64,000 nt of DNA from an uncultured Alistipes sp. Lineage in GTDB: Bacteria > Bacteroidota > Bacteroidia > Bacteroidales > Rikenellaceae. The stretch is from positions 62,001-126,000 of the forward strand of contig CASELE010000002.1 in the NCBI GenBank assembly GCA_949288735.1, read 5' to 3'. Positions within the stretch are counted from its first letter, which is position 1. Every line of letters begins with the position of its first letter. Made by a program: the position numbers and the translations under genes. This document shows, piece after piece, positions 39,719 through 47,834 of this stretch. The notes beneath the pieces were generated by a model, which was not told the origin of the DNA, searched no databases, and worked only from the letters and a program-made list of their open reading frames with translations.

Positions 39719-39759
39719 CCCGGGCGGGACACAGTGCGTGTCCCGCCCGGGAGTTTTTT
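39719..39759 (+). terminator. Terminator of the ribosomal supercluster
   Basis: 14-bp stem (39719-39732 with 39738-39751), 5-base loop, then AG and six T. The best classical intrinsic terminator of the window, 42 bases after rplQ. A weaker hairpin precedes it at 39682-39704. Confidence 0.9.
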
Positions 39760-39842
39760 GGCTCGGACCGCCCCGGGACGCGTATGTCGTGCGGGCCCTT
39801 CGGCCGGCAGGCGGTATTGCCCGTCCGGTATGTCCGTGTTAC

Positions 39843-39880
39843 GAAATGGGGTCCTCCGCCGATGCGGAGGACCCCATTTC
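39843..39880 (-). terminator. Terminator of the lysS-tpiA unit
   Basis: 17-bp exact stem, arms 39843-39859 and 39864-39880 with a 4-base loop, 19 bases after the tpiA stop on the minus strand. Also faces the ribosomal terminator, so the converging units are well insulated. Confidence 0.8.
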
Positions 39881-39899
39881 CGTTGTCCGTATGCGAGGC

Positions 39900-40661
39900 C
39901 TATTTGCCGAAGCCGTTGCGACCGATGGCCAGGAAGTCTTCGGCCTTGAGGGCCGCTCCGCCGATCAGGCCGCCGTCGACATCCTCCTTGGCGAAGAGTT
40001 CGGCGGCATTGCCCGGCTTGCACGAGCCGCCGTAGAGGATGGCCGTGCCGTCGGCGGCGGCGCCGAACTTCGCTGCCAGCACCTTGCGGATGCAGGCGTG
40101 GATCTCCTGCGCCTGGTCGGCCGTGGCGGTCTTGCCCGTACCGATGGCCCATACGGGTTCGTAGGCAATCACCAGCTTCGCGAACTGCTCGTCCGTCAGT
40201 CCGTAGACCACCTCCTCGATCTGTCTCTTCACCACGTCGAAGTGTTTGCCGGCTTCGCGTTCGGCGAGGTTCTCGCCCACGCAGTAGATCGGCGTCAGAC
40301 CGTGCGCATAGGCCCTCTCCATCTTGGCGCGGAGCGTTGCGGAGGTCTCGCCGTAGTACTGGCGGCGTTCCGAGTGGCCCAGGATGACGTATTCGCATCC
40401 CAGGGCGGCGAGCATTGCGGCCGACACCTCGCCCGTGTAGGCTCCCTGCTCCTCGGCGGCGCAGTTCTGTGCGCCGAGGGCTATTCCGCTGCCCTTCAGT
40501 GCATGGGCCACCTCCGAAAGGTGGGTGAACGGAGGGCAGACGATGAAGCTCACGCAGTCGCATACCGTACCCTTGCCGCCGACGATCTCGCGTGCCAACG
40601 CGACGCCCTCGCCCGGGAGGGTGTTCATCTTCCAGTTGCCTGCTACGATTCTCTTTCTCAT
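39900..40661 (-). CDS. tpiA: Triosephosphate isomerase
   Basis: 253 aa TIM barrel that interconverts dihydroxyacetone phosphate and glyceraldehyde 3-phosphate in glycolysis. Catalytic Lys in [10 protein letters not shown], His in [15 protein letters not shown], and Glu in [20 protein letters not shown]; phosphate loop [14 protein letters not shown] at the C-terminus. Three bases after the metallophosphoesterase gene in a minus-strand operon. Confidence 0.97.
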   Translation of the reverse strand: MRKRIVAGNWKMNTLPGEGVALAREIVGGKGTVCDCVSFIVCPPFTHLSEVAHALKGSGIALGAQNCAAEEQGAYTGEVSAAMLAALGCEYVILGHSERRQYYGETSATLRAKMERAYAHGLTPIYCVGENLAEREAGKHFDVVKRQIEEVVYGLTDEQFAKLVIAYEPVWAIGTGKTATADQAQEIHACIRKVLAAKFGAAADGTAILYGGSCKPGNAAELFAKEDVDGGLIGGAALKAEDFLAIGRNGFGK

Positions 40662-40664
40662 ATC

Positions 40665-41753
40665 TCAGTCTGTTTTGGTGTTGGACATGGTCGTATCCTT
40701 CTCCGTGCGGAACTCCGTGCGGCGTGCCTCGCGGCCGTTGGCCAGCCGCTCCCAGGTGACGAATCCCTCCTCCCCCTGCCGCAGCTCGAAGAGCCGGGCG
40801 CCGCTCAGGAGCTCCTGATATTCGGCGAATCCGCCGCTGTAGCGTCCGTATCCGAGGGCGATGCCTTTCTTGCGGGCGACGTAGTTGTTCGCGTGGTCGT
40901 GGCCCGCGAACAGTCCCATCACCTCGCCGCGCCGCACCAGCGCTTCGAAGAGTCCGTGGTTGTCGCGGCCGGGACATTCGCGTTCGAGTCGGAAACCGAC
41001 GGCCTGCGGATCGGCGTCGAAGGCCTCGGCGAATTCATTCAGGGGTATGTGCAGGAAGAGGAGCGCCGGAACCTTGCGGCCGCACTGCCGCTCCAGCTCC
41101 TCGCTCCGCCGTTCGTACCATGCCACCTGCGCGGCGTCGACGCCGGCGTAGGAGTGGTCGTCGGCGTTGTAGTCGTTCGAATCCATCATGTAGATGCGTG
41201 CGGCCACCCGGCCGTCGGTTCCCTGCAGCGGAATGACGAAGTCGCCCTGCCGCTCGTCGTCGGCGTTGTAGCGGGCGTTGATGCAGCCCGGGAGGGTGCG
41301 TATCACTCCGTACACCTCGTCGCGCGTGAGTCCCTGCTCGGCGTCGTGGTTGCCCAGCGTGACGGCATAGGGGACGCCCGTTGCGGCGAGGGCCGCACCT
41401 ATGCGGCGCAGCAGCCGTTCGGCGTTGCGGGCGTAAACGAGGTCGCCCGTGAGGACGATGAGGTCCGGATGCTCCCACTCGACGAGCTTCGCCACGAGCG
41501 GCAGCACGTGGCCCGACTGGTGCTCGGCGGCGGTATAGTGCAGATCGGTGAGCTGCATGATGCGGAACCGGCCGTCCGAGCCGAAACGGAGCGCCTCCTC
41601 CGCCTCTTCCCCGTCGGCAGCCGACCGGTGCGGGACGCCGGTCACGGCGTCGCTTCCACCCCTCTGGCCGCGTGCCGGTTCGGCCGCGGCGGCCTGAGCG
41701 AGCGCTGTGCCCGCGAGGAGCAGCAGCGAGCCGATGAGGATGCGTGCCGTCAT
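40665..41753 (-). CDS. Secreted calcineurin-type metallophosphoesterase
   Basis: 362 aa from ATG at 41753; the signal peptide MTARILIGSLLLLAGTALAQ fixes this start, 13 bases after lysS. Metal-binding blocks of the family appear in order: IMQLTDLHYT, DLIVLTGDLVYAR, VTLGNHDAEQ and LFAGHDHANNY. It would hydrolyse phosphoesters in the periplasm or outside; the substrate is unknown. The longer frame beginning at 41798 overlaps lysS and masks the signal peptide. Confidence 0.85.
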   Translation of the reverse strand: MTARILIGSLLLLAGTALAQAAAAEPARGQRGGSDAVTGVPHRSAADGEEAEEALRFGSDGRFRIMQLTDLHYTAAEHQSGHVLPLVAKLVEWEHPDLIVLTGDLVYARNAERLLRRIGAALAATGVPYAVTLGNHDAEQGLTRDEVYGVIRTLPGCINARYNADDERQGDFVIPLQGTDGRVAARIYMMDSNDYNADDHSYAGVDAAQVAWYERRSEELERQCGRKVPALLFLHIPLNEFAEAFDADPQAVGFRLERECPGRDNHGLFEALVRRGEVMGLFAGHDHANNYVARKKGIALGYGRYSGGFAEYQELLSGARLFELRQGEEGFVTWERLANGREARRTEFRTEKDTTMSNTKTD

Positions 41754-41766
41754 GGTCGTGCGGGGA

Positions 41767-43512
41767 CTATCGGTCAGCGGACGGCTCCTCTTCGTCACCG
41801 CACCAGCGTTTCACCTCGTCGGGCGTGGGGTTCTTCAGCCCGAGCTTGTTCTTCTTGTTGAAGCCGCACAGATCGTTGAAGAGGCGGCCGGCGGGAAGCT
41901 TGCGGAGCGAGTCGGCCGTCACGTAGCCCATCTTGCGGAGGACGGGAATCCACTCTTCCGGAATGCCGAGGGCCGCATACCGCTCGTCGGGGTCGTTGGC
42001 CACGCGCTTTTCGGGGCGCATCTGCGGGAAGAGCAGCACGTCCTGGATGGAGCTCTGCCCCGTGAGGAGCATCGTCAGACGGTCGATGCCCATGCCCATG
42101 CCCGAGCAGGTGGGCATGCCGTATTCGAGAGCGCGCACGAAGTCGGTGTCGATGAACATCGCCTCGTCGTCGCCCTTCTCCGAGAGGCGCAGCTGCTCCT
42201 GGAAACGTTCCAGCTGGTCGATCGGGTCGTTGAGCTCGGAATAGGCGTTGCAGAGCTCCTTGCCGTTGACGAAGAGCTCGAAGCGCTCGGTGAGGGCGGG
42301 GTCGGCGCGGTGGCGCTTGCTGAGGGGCGACATCTCGATGGGGTAGTCCATGAGGAAGGTGGGCTGCACGAGATCCTCCTCGCAGAAGTGACCGAAGAGG
42401 GCGTCGATGAGCTTGCCCTTGCCCATCGTCGGGTCGGTCTCGACGCCGAGCCGTGCGCAGGCCGCGCGGAGCTGCTCCTCGCTCTGGCCCGTGATGTCGT
42501 AGCCGCACTTCTCGCGGATGGCGTCGGTCATCGTGAGACGGCGGAACGGGGCCTTGAACGAGATGCGCCGACCGCCGATCTCCACCTCGGGGGTGCCGTT
42601 CACGGCGACGGCGATGCGCTCGAGCAGCTGCTCGGTGAACTCCATCATCCAGAGATAGTCCTTGTAGGCGATGTAGATCTCCATGCAGGTGAACTCCGGA
42701 TTGTGGGTGCGGTCCATTCCCTCGTTGCGGAAGTTGCGACCGATCTCGTACACGCCCTCGAAACCGCCGACGATCAGGCGTTTGAGGTATAGTTCCGTAG
42801 CGATGCGCAGATAGAGCTCCGTGTCGAGCGTGTTGTGGTGCGTGACAAAAGGACGGGCCGCCGCGCCGCCGGGGATGGGCTGCAGGATGGGGGTCTCCAC
42901 CTCCAGATAGCCCCGCTCGTCGAAAAAGTCGCGCATGGCCCGGATGATGCGGGCGCGCTTGGCGAATACATCGCGTACCTGCGGGTTGACCGCCAGATCC
43001 ACGTAGCGCTGGCGGTAGCGGGCCTCGGGGTCGGTGAAGGCGTCGAAGGTCTGGCCGTCCTTCTCCTTGACCACGGGGAGCGGACGCAGCGACTTGGAGA
43101 GAAGCGTGAAGCGGCGGCAGTGGACCGACAGTTCGCCCGTCTTGGTGATGAAGGCCGAGCCTTCGACCCCCACGATGTCGCCGATGTCGAGCAGTTTCTT
43201 GAATACGGTGTTGTAGAGCGTCGGGTCATCGGCGGGACAGATGTCGTCGCGTCGGACGTAGACCTGGATGCGCCCCGTGTGGTCCTGCAGTTCGAAGAAG
43301 GAGGCGCTGCCCATGATGCGGCGCGACATGATGCGCCCCGCGATGCGTACGTCGGCGTAGCTCCCTTCCGAGCCGTCGTAGCGGTCGGCTATTTCGCGGG
43401 CCGTGGCCGTCACGTCGAATCGTGCGGCGGGGTAGGGTTCTATGCCCAGTTCGCGCAGCGCGGCGAGCGACCGGCGCCGGAGCTGTTCCTGTTCGCTGAG
43501 TTCGGTTGCCAT
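41767..43512 (-). CDS. lysS: Lysyl-tRNA synthetase, class II
   Basis: 581 aa. N-terminal OB anticodon-binding domain (about 55-150), then class II motifs: motif 2 [20 protein letters not shown] and motif 3 [19 protein letters not shown]. It is about 75 residues longer than the E. coli enzyme because of a C-terminal extension ([19 protein letters not shown] to the end) that I know from Bacteroidetes LysRS. A complete promoter lies upstream; a phosphoesterase and tpiA follow in the same operon. Confidence 0.97.
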   Translation of the reverse strand: MATELSEQEQLRRRSLAALRELGIEPYPAARFDVTATAREIADRYDGSEGSYADVRIAGRIMSRRIMGSASFFELQDHTGRIQVYVRRDDICPADDPTLYNTVFKKLLDIGDIVGVEGSAFITKTGELSVHCRRFTLLSKSLRPLPVVKEKDGQTFDAFTDPEARYRQRYVDLAVNPQVRDVFAKRARIIRAMRDFFDERGYLEVETPILQPIPGGAAARPFVTHHNTLDTELYLRIATELYLKRLIVGGFEGVYEIGRNFRNEGMDRTHNPEFTCMEIYIAYKDYLWMMEFTEQLLERIAVAVNGTPEVEIGGRRISFKAPFRRLTMTDAIREKCGYDITGQSEEQLRAACARLGVETDPTMGKGKLIDALFGHFCEEDLVQPTFLMDYPIEMSPLSKRHRADPALTERFELFVNGKELCNAYSELNDPIDQLERFQEQLRLSEKGDDEAMFIDTDFVRALEYGMPTCSGMGMGIDRLTMLLTGQSSIQDVLLFPQMRPEKRVANDPDERYAALGIPEEWIPVLRKMGYVTADSLRKLPAGRLFNDLCGFNKKNKLGLKNPTPDEVKRWCGDEEEPSADR

Positions 43513-43543
43513 ATCGGATTCTTGCTTTTTCGTTTGGAATTTA

Positions 43544-43575
43544 CAAAGATAGGCAATGACGGCCGGATCTCCAAA
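43544..43575 (-). promoter_or_regulatory. Promoter of lysS (TTTG-N20-TATCTTTG)
   Basis: Minus-strand TATCTTTG at 43544-43551 and TTTG at 43572-43575 with 20 bases between. 31 bases upstream of the lysS ATG. Confidence 0.8.
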
Positions 43576-43628
43576 TCCGGCTTCGGGTTTCGTGCGAAAA
43601 GCCCCTTTTTCGTGCCGCCGTACCTTCT

Positions 43629-43662
43629 TTTGCGGTACGATGGCAATAATTGGCTATCTTTG
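43629..43662 (+). promoter_or_regulatory. Promoter of the first nuclease lipoprotein
   Basis: TTTG at 43629-43632 and TATCTTTG at 43655-43662, 22 bases apart, 19 bases before the ATG at 43682. Sets the start inside a longer open frame. Confidence 0.75.
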
Positions 43663-43681
43663 GACCCAAAACCGATACGAG

Positions 43682-44881
43682 ATGTACCATACAAGCTTCC
43701 GCCGCGCGGCCCTGCTGCGCATGTTGCTCCTCTGCGCCGTGCCGATGCTCTTCGGCGCTGCGGCCTGCTCCGACTCCGGTTCGGAGGCCCCCTATCTGCG
43801 CGTCGATCCCGCCGCCCTCCTCTTCGACCCCTCCTCCGGCGAGGCGTGCGTCGTGAGCGTGGCGTCGAATACGTCGTGGCGGGTCGTGCCCGACGACCCC
43901 GCCCCCGCTACCGATTTGCGCGAAGGCTTCGGCGACGGCGCGATTCGTATCGTCGACGCCCCCGAGGGGCGGAGCTCCTTCGTCGTGCGGGCCGAGGGCG
44001 CGGACGACCGGCGGGTGACGGTCACCCGTTTCGGCGGTCTTCCCGACGACCCGGACAATCCCGAAGACCCCGAAGACCCGAACGATCCCGAAGACCCGGA
44101 TAACCCGGAAGGTCCGGATACGCCCGACGGTCCGACCGACGCCCTCTTCGGCAAGTCGTGGGCCGAGCTTCCTTCGGAGGTGGAGCGTGCGGGCGACTAC
44201 TACTACGCCTGCCACATGCGCGCCGATGCGCGGTCGATCCGCAACTATACGGTCTGCTACAGCCGCGAGATGATGTGCCCGGTCTGGGTGGCGGCGCCTA
44301 TGCACGAGTGCTATACGGGCAGCTCGGGCCGCACGGATTCCTATCGGCAGGATCCCGACCTGGGATGCGAGCAGGCGACGAAGTGGGACGGCTATACGCG
44401 TGGCCACCTGCTCGGCTCGAGCGACCGCACGGTGAGCCGCGAGACCAACCGCCAGGTCTTTTACTATTCGAACATCGCCCCGCAGCTCCAGAACGGGTTC
44501 AATACGGGGGGAGGCGTATGGAACAATCTGGAGGAGTTCACCGATCGGCAGTGGTGTGCCGACACGCTCTATCAGGTGGTGGGGTGTTACTGGGCCGACC
44601 GTGACACGTGGGTCGACGGCACGGTGATTCCGACCCACTACTACAAGGTGCTGCTGCGCACGCGCAGCGGCCGCACGGGCCGGCCGGTTGCGGAGTGTAC
44701 GGCCGACGAGCTGAAGTGCGCCGCCTTCGTGGTGGAGCACCGCGGCAGCAAGGGCGAGCAGCCGAACGCCTCGATGATGATCTCCGTGAGCGAGCTGGAA
44801 CGGATGACGGGCTTCACCTTCTTCCCCAACGTGCCCAACGCCCCGAAGGATCGCTGCAATCCTTCGGACTGGGGACTCTGA
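43682..44881 (+). CDS. Lipoprotein with BACON-like domain and DNA/RNA non-specific endonuclease (TRGH type)
   Basis: 399 aa. A lipoprotein-type signal with the Cys in LFGAAACSDSG, one BACON-like beta domain (about 35-115), an acidic Pro/Asp/Asn repeat linker (DDPDNPEDPEDPNDPEDP), then the nuclease domain. The catalytic motif is YTRGHLLGSSDR with T239-R-G-H242, the TRGH variant of the DRGH motif; NIAPQLQNGFNTGGGVWNNL supplies the metal-binding Asn and the W/E region. It would cut DNA and RNA at the cell surface or outside. A longer start at 43556 precedes the promoter and is rejected. Paralogue of the next gene. Confidence 0.88.
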   Translation: MYHTSFRRAALLRMLLLCAVPMLFGAAACSDSGSEAPYLRVDPAALLFDPSSGEACVVSVASNTSWRVVPDDPAPATDLREGFGDGAIRIVDAPEGRSSFVVRAEGADDRRVTVTRFGGLPDDPDNPEDPEDPNDPEDPDNPEGPDTPDGPTDALFGKSWAELPSEVERAGDYYYACHMRADARSIRNYTVCYSREMMCPVWVAAPMHECYTGSSGRTDSYRQDPDLGCEQATKWDGYTRGHLLGSSDRTVSRETNRQVFYYSNIAPQLQNGFNTGGGVWNNLEEFTDRQWCADTLYQVVGCYWADRDTWVDGTVIPTHYYKVLLRTRSGRTGRPVAECTADELKCAAFVVEHRGSKGEQPNASMMISVSELERMTGFTFFPNVPNAPKDRCNPSDWGL

Positions 44882-44904
44882 CCCCGCTTCGCGGCGGAAT
44901 CCGC

Positions 44905-44934
44905 GGGCCGCACCCGGAATGCCGGATGCGGCCC
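44905..44934 (+). terminator. Hairpin after the first nuclease gene
   Basis: 13-bp stem with one mismatch (44905-44917 with 44922-44934) and a 4-base loop, 23 bases past the stop. No T tract. Confidence 0.6.
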
Positions 44935-44968
44935 GTTCCGTTCCGGCCGGCGGAGGGAGACGGAAATG

Positions 44969-45000
44969 TTTGGAAATATACGGTGGAATTCTTATTTTTG
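44969..45000 (+). promoter_or_regulatory. Promoter of the second nuclease lipoprotein
   Basis: TTTG at 44969-44972 and TATTTTTG at 44993-45000, 20 bases apart; ATG at 45051. Both nuclease genes thus have their own promoter. Confidence 0.8.
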
Positions 45001-45050
45001 TCCTTATCGGAACAATCTCGAACATAACCGGTAACCCTAAAATTTCAGGT

Positions 45051-47090
45051 ATGAAACAAACTCTCTTCCATTCATCCTCCCTCCTGCGTCTGTGCTTTGT
45101 CCTTGCGTCGGGCCTCCTCCTTCTGGCCGGGGCCTGCTCCAAGTCGGACGAGGAGTCTGCGGAATCCTATCTGAGACTCTCGGTCGAGAAGCTGCTCTAC
45201 AACGAGGCTCTTGCCGACGTGAATGTCATCGGTGTGGAGACCGACGGTGCCTGGAGCGCCTCCTCCGACGAGGAGAGCCTCCGCTTCGAACCGACCGAAG
45301 GAGTCGGTCCCGCGACGATACGCATCCTCGACCTGGAGCCTGGCCGCACGGCCGAGCTGGTCGTTACGTCCGGCGCTCTCGAACGCCGTGTTACCGTCAC
45401 GCGCCGCGGCGGGAACGAACCCGTCGAGCTGACTCTCTCGCCCGAACGGCTCCGTTTCGACCCCTCGTCGGGCGACGGCAACCGGATCGAGGTGCGGTGC
45501 AATGCGCCGTGGAGCGTCTCGGCCGACGAGGGGCTCCGCTTTACCCCCGCGTCGGGTTCGGGCGACGGCACGATCGAGGTGACCGGTGCCGTCGAGGGCG
45601 CCACGCTGACCCTGACGGTGACGGCCGGCGAGGGCGACGAGGCGGTGAGCCGCAGCGTCGAGGTGTCGTACGAGGCCCAGGCGGAGCCCGGACGGATCAT
45701 CTATGCCGACGACTTCGACCTTACGCCGGTCGAGGGTACCGTCTGGGTCAACCAGGATGCCGTGTCGTGGCCCGAGCCCGAGGGCGAGGGCGCTTCCGGC
45801 GTGACCTACGAAGGCCTCTATACGCAGGTGCGCAGCGACAGTTACGGTTCGGCGTCGGTAGGCTCGGGCGAGAACTACCTGCGTCTCTACTACGAGGGCG
45901 GCGGGGGACCCTACTTCCTCGTGCGGGGCATCCGTCTGCCGGCCGACGTGCGAGACTATACCCTTTCGATGAGCGCATCGTTCACGGAGGCCGACTGTAC
46001 CGTCGAGCTGAGTGCCGACGGCGAGATCTGGGTCGGGCTCGACTACGAGGGAGCGGCCACCTACAACCGTTGGGAGAGCATCTCGACCGGTTTCACGCTT
46101 CCCGACGGTGTCTCGGAACTCCAGATCCGGATGCGTCCCGCCGGAACCTCCCAGAAATACGGCATCAACTTCGACGACCTGGAACTTGCCGCGGGCGGCG
46201 GAGGCCAGCAGATCGTCTTCGCCGAGCGCAACTACCGTTGGCCCGAACTGCCGGCCGAGTGCCTCTCCGCGGGCGACTACGTAGTCCATACGCACTGGGC
46301 CGAGACCGTGACCTCGCACCAGCGGCTGCGCAACTACACCTACTGCTACGACACGCGCCGCCACTGCCCGCTGTGGATAGCCCATCCGCAGCACGAGTGC
46401 TACGAGGAGGGCTACGGCCGCACGAACGTCTGGGCAGCCGATCCCTATATGACCGACGAACAGCAGGCCATCATGTACCCGATAGCCGGCTACCAGTACG
46501 TCTCGCTCTATACGGCGGCTACCGGTACGCAGTGGACCCGCGGCCACATGCTCATGTCGAACTATCGTGCCGGTGAAGGCTCGGAGCTCAATGCGCAGAC
46601 CTACTATGCGAGCAACGTGGCGCCCCAGAGCGGCGAGGCTTTCGCCAAGCTGTGGAACGACGCCGAGATGCGCATCCAGGACTACTACGTATGTCCCGAT
46701 ACGCTCTACTGTGTCTCGGGCGCGTATTTCGAGAACGAGAATACCGTGGCGATGGATGCCACCTATACGAGCGGCGGCACGCGCTACTACATCGACGGGT
46801 ATTCGAAGGAGTGCATCGTCCCGACCCACTACTACAAGGTGCTGCTGCGCACGCGCAGCGGCCGTACGGGCAAGGCCATCCAGGAGTGCGATCCGTCCGA
46901 GCTGAAGGCCGTCGGTTTCTGGTTCACCCACGCCGAGGTCGACCCCGTGAGCGGTTCGACGTCGCCGACGCTTTCGCAGGCCTACATGAAGTCGGTGAAG
47001 GATATCGAGGAGCTGACGGGCTTCACCTTCTTTCCCGACGTGCCCGACGAGGTCAAGGCCACCTACGATCCCGCCGACTGGAAACTCTGA
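45051..47090 (+). CDS. Large lipoprotein: two BACON-like domains, beta-sandwich and TRGH endonuclease
   Basis: 679 aa. Lipoprotein signal ending LLLLAGACSKSDEES; BACON-like domain 1 (about 35-120, RLSVEKLLYNEALADV); BACON-like domain 2 (about 125-215, LTLSPERLRFDPSSGDGNRI); a jelly-roll-like domain (about 220-385, RIIYADDFDLTPVEGT to YGINFDDLELA) that looks like a carbohydrate-binding or choice-of-anchor module; and a nuclease domain with TRGH at 496-499 (WTRGHMLMSN) and YYASNVAPQSGEAFAKLWND. 44 bases are identical with the first nuclease gene at the C-terminal HYYKVLLRTRSGR region. Substrate and role (defence, nutrient scavenging, biofilm DNA) are not determined. Confidence 0.87.
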   Translation: MKQTLFHSSSLLRLCFVLASGLLLLAGACSKSDEESAESYLRLSVEKLLYNEALADVNVIGVETDGAWSASSDEESLRFEPTEGVGPATIRILDLEPGRTAELVVTSGALERRVTVTRRGGNEPVELTLSPERLRFDPSSGDGNRIEVRCNAPWSVSADEGLRFTPASGSGDGTIEVTGAVEGATLTLTVTAGEGDEAVSRSVEVSYEAQAEPGRIIYADDFDLTPVEGTVWVNQDAVSWPEPEGEGASGVTYEGLYTQVRSDSYGSASVGSGENYLRLYYEGGGGPYFLVRGIRLPADVRDYTLSMSASFTEADCTVELSADGEIWVGLDYEGAATYNRWESISTGFTLPDGVSELQIRMRPAGTSQKYGINFDDLELAAGGGGQQIVFAERNYRWPELPAECLSAGDYVVHTHWAETVTSHQRLRNYTYCYDTRRHCPLWIAHPQHECYEEGYGRTNVWAADPYMTDEQQAIMYPIAGYQYVSLYTAATGTQWTRGHMLMSNYRAGEGSELNAQTYYASNVAPQSGEAFAKLWNDAEMRIQDYYVCPDTLYCVSGAYFENENTVAMDATYTSGGTRYYIDGYSKECIVPTHYYKVLLRTRSGRTGKAIQECDPSELKAVGFWFTHAEVDPVSGSTSPTLSQAYMKSVKDIEELTGFTFFPDVPDEVKATYDPADWKL

Positions 47091-47111
47091 CGCCGTACCG
47101 GCAGGATGCGG

Positions 47112-47144
47112 GAGGGGCCGTCCGACTGTGTCGGGCGGCCCCTC
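47112..47144. terminator. Bidirectional hairpin between nuclease and PAP2 genes
   Basis: 15-bp stem with one G-U pair (47112-47126 with 47130-47144), 3-base loop, between two converging genes. No strong T tract. Confidence 0.7.
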
Positions 47145-47167
47145 TCCGTGTGTGCTGCGGGCGAGAC

Positions 47168-47827
47168 TCACCGCTGCCTTCCGTACGGCCCGATATGCGG
47201 AGCGGCCAGCCTGTAGACGAGGAACATGAGGCCGCCCGTGAGCAGGCCGACGCCTGCGCCGAGCAGCAGGTCCAGGGGGAAGTGCTTGGCCAGATAGATG
47301 CGCGAATAGCAGACGAGCAGCGCTGCGGCGACCGTCGCGACGGTGAACCACCGGCGGCGGACAACGGGGATGGTGAGGGTCGCGAGGGCCGCGATGACGG
47401 CCGCATGGGAGGATACCGTGCCGTAGAGCCCCGCCACGGAGCCGGGCGGTACGTGAACGGCCCAGTCGCCGGCCGCGTAGGCCCGGCGGGCCGCGATGAG
47501 CGAGTCGGCCGGCAGGATTCCCCCCTCGAGCTCGGGCGTGAACATGGGCCGCAGGCGCGGCGGAAAGTCGGGCCAGAGCCCCTTCAGCGGGCCGGAGTGC
47601 TTGAAGATGCCCGCCGCCATGTCGGCGAGGGCGAGGGCCGCGGCGGCGCACGCCAGAAGGAGGAGCGTCTGTCGCCAGCCGCAGCGGCGTCCGACGATCC
47701 AGAGTGCCGTCGCGGCGAGCAGCGTCTGGAGCCAGGGTCCCGAGACGAAGGTCATGACGAGGTCCGTGAAGGGGCCGCCGTCGAAGTTGAGGGCGAGGAA
47801 GAGCCCGTGGTCGCAGTCGTAGTGCAT
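47168..47827 (-). CDS. PAP2-family phosphatase
   Basis: 219 aa membrane protein. The three PAP2 blocks are visible: K-x6-RP-like KHSGPLKGLWPDFPPRLRP, GTVSSHAAVIAALATL in place of PSGH, and YSRIYLAKHFPLDLLLGAGV with the catalytic His and Asp. It would dephosphorylate a lipid phosphate or diphosphate facing the periplasm. It follows the MBOAT gene by 7 bases, so a link to lipid or polymer modification is likely. Confidence 0.88.
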   Translation of the reverse strand: MHYDCDHGLFLALNFDGGPFTDLVMTFVSGPWLQTLLAATALWIVGRRCGWRQTLLLLACAAAALALADMAAGIFKHSGPLKGLWPDFPPRLRPMFTPELEGGILPADSLIAARRAYAAGDWAVHVPPGSVAGLYGTVSSHAAVIAALATLTIPVVRRRWFTVATVAAALLVCYSRIYLAKHFPLDLLLGAGVGLLTGGLMFLVYRLAAPHIGPYGRQR

Positions 47828-47834
47828 GGACGGA

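Noticed and set aside
44060-44140. Short tandem repeats (GAAGACCCC/GATCCCGAAGACCC) as a possible CRISPR or VNTR
   Set aside because: They encode the Asp/Pro/Asn linker of the nuclease lipoprotein; in-frame low-complexity coding repeats, no spacers.
45072-47651. 859-codon minus-strand frame across the large nuclease lipoprotein
   Set aside because: Shadow; the plus strand shows signal peptide, BACON-like domains and nuclease motifs.
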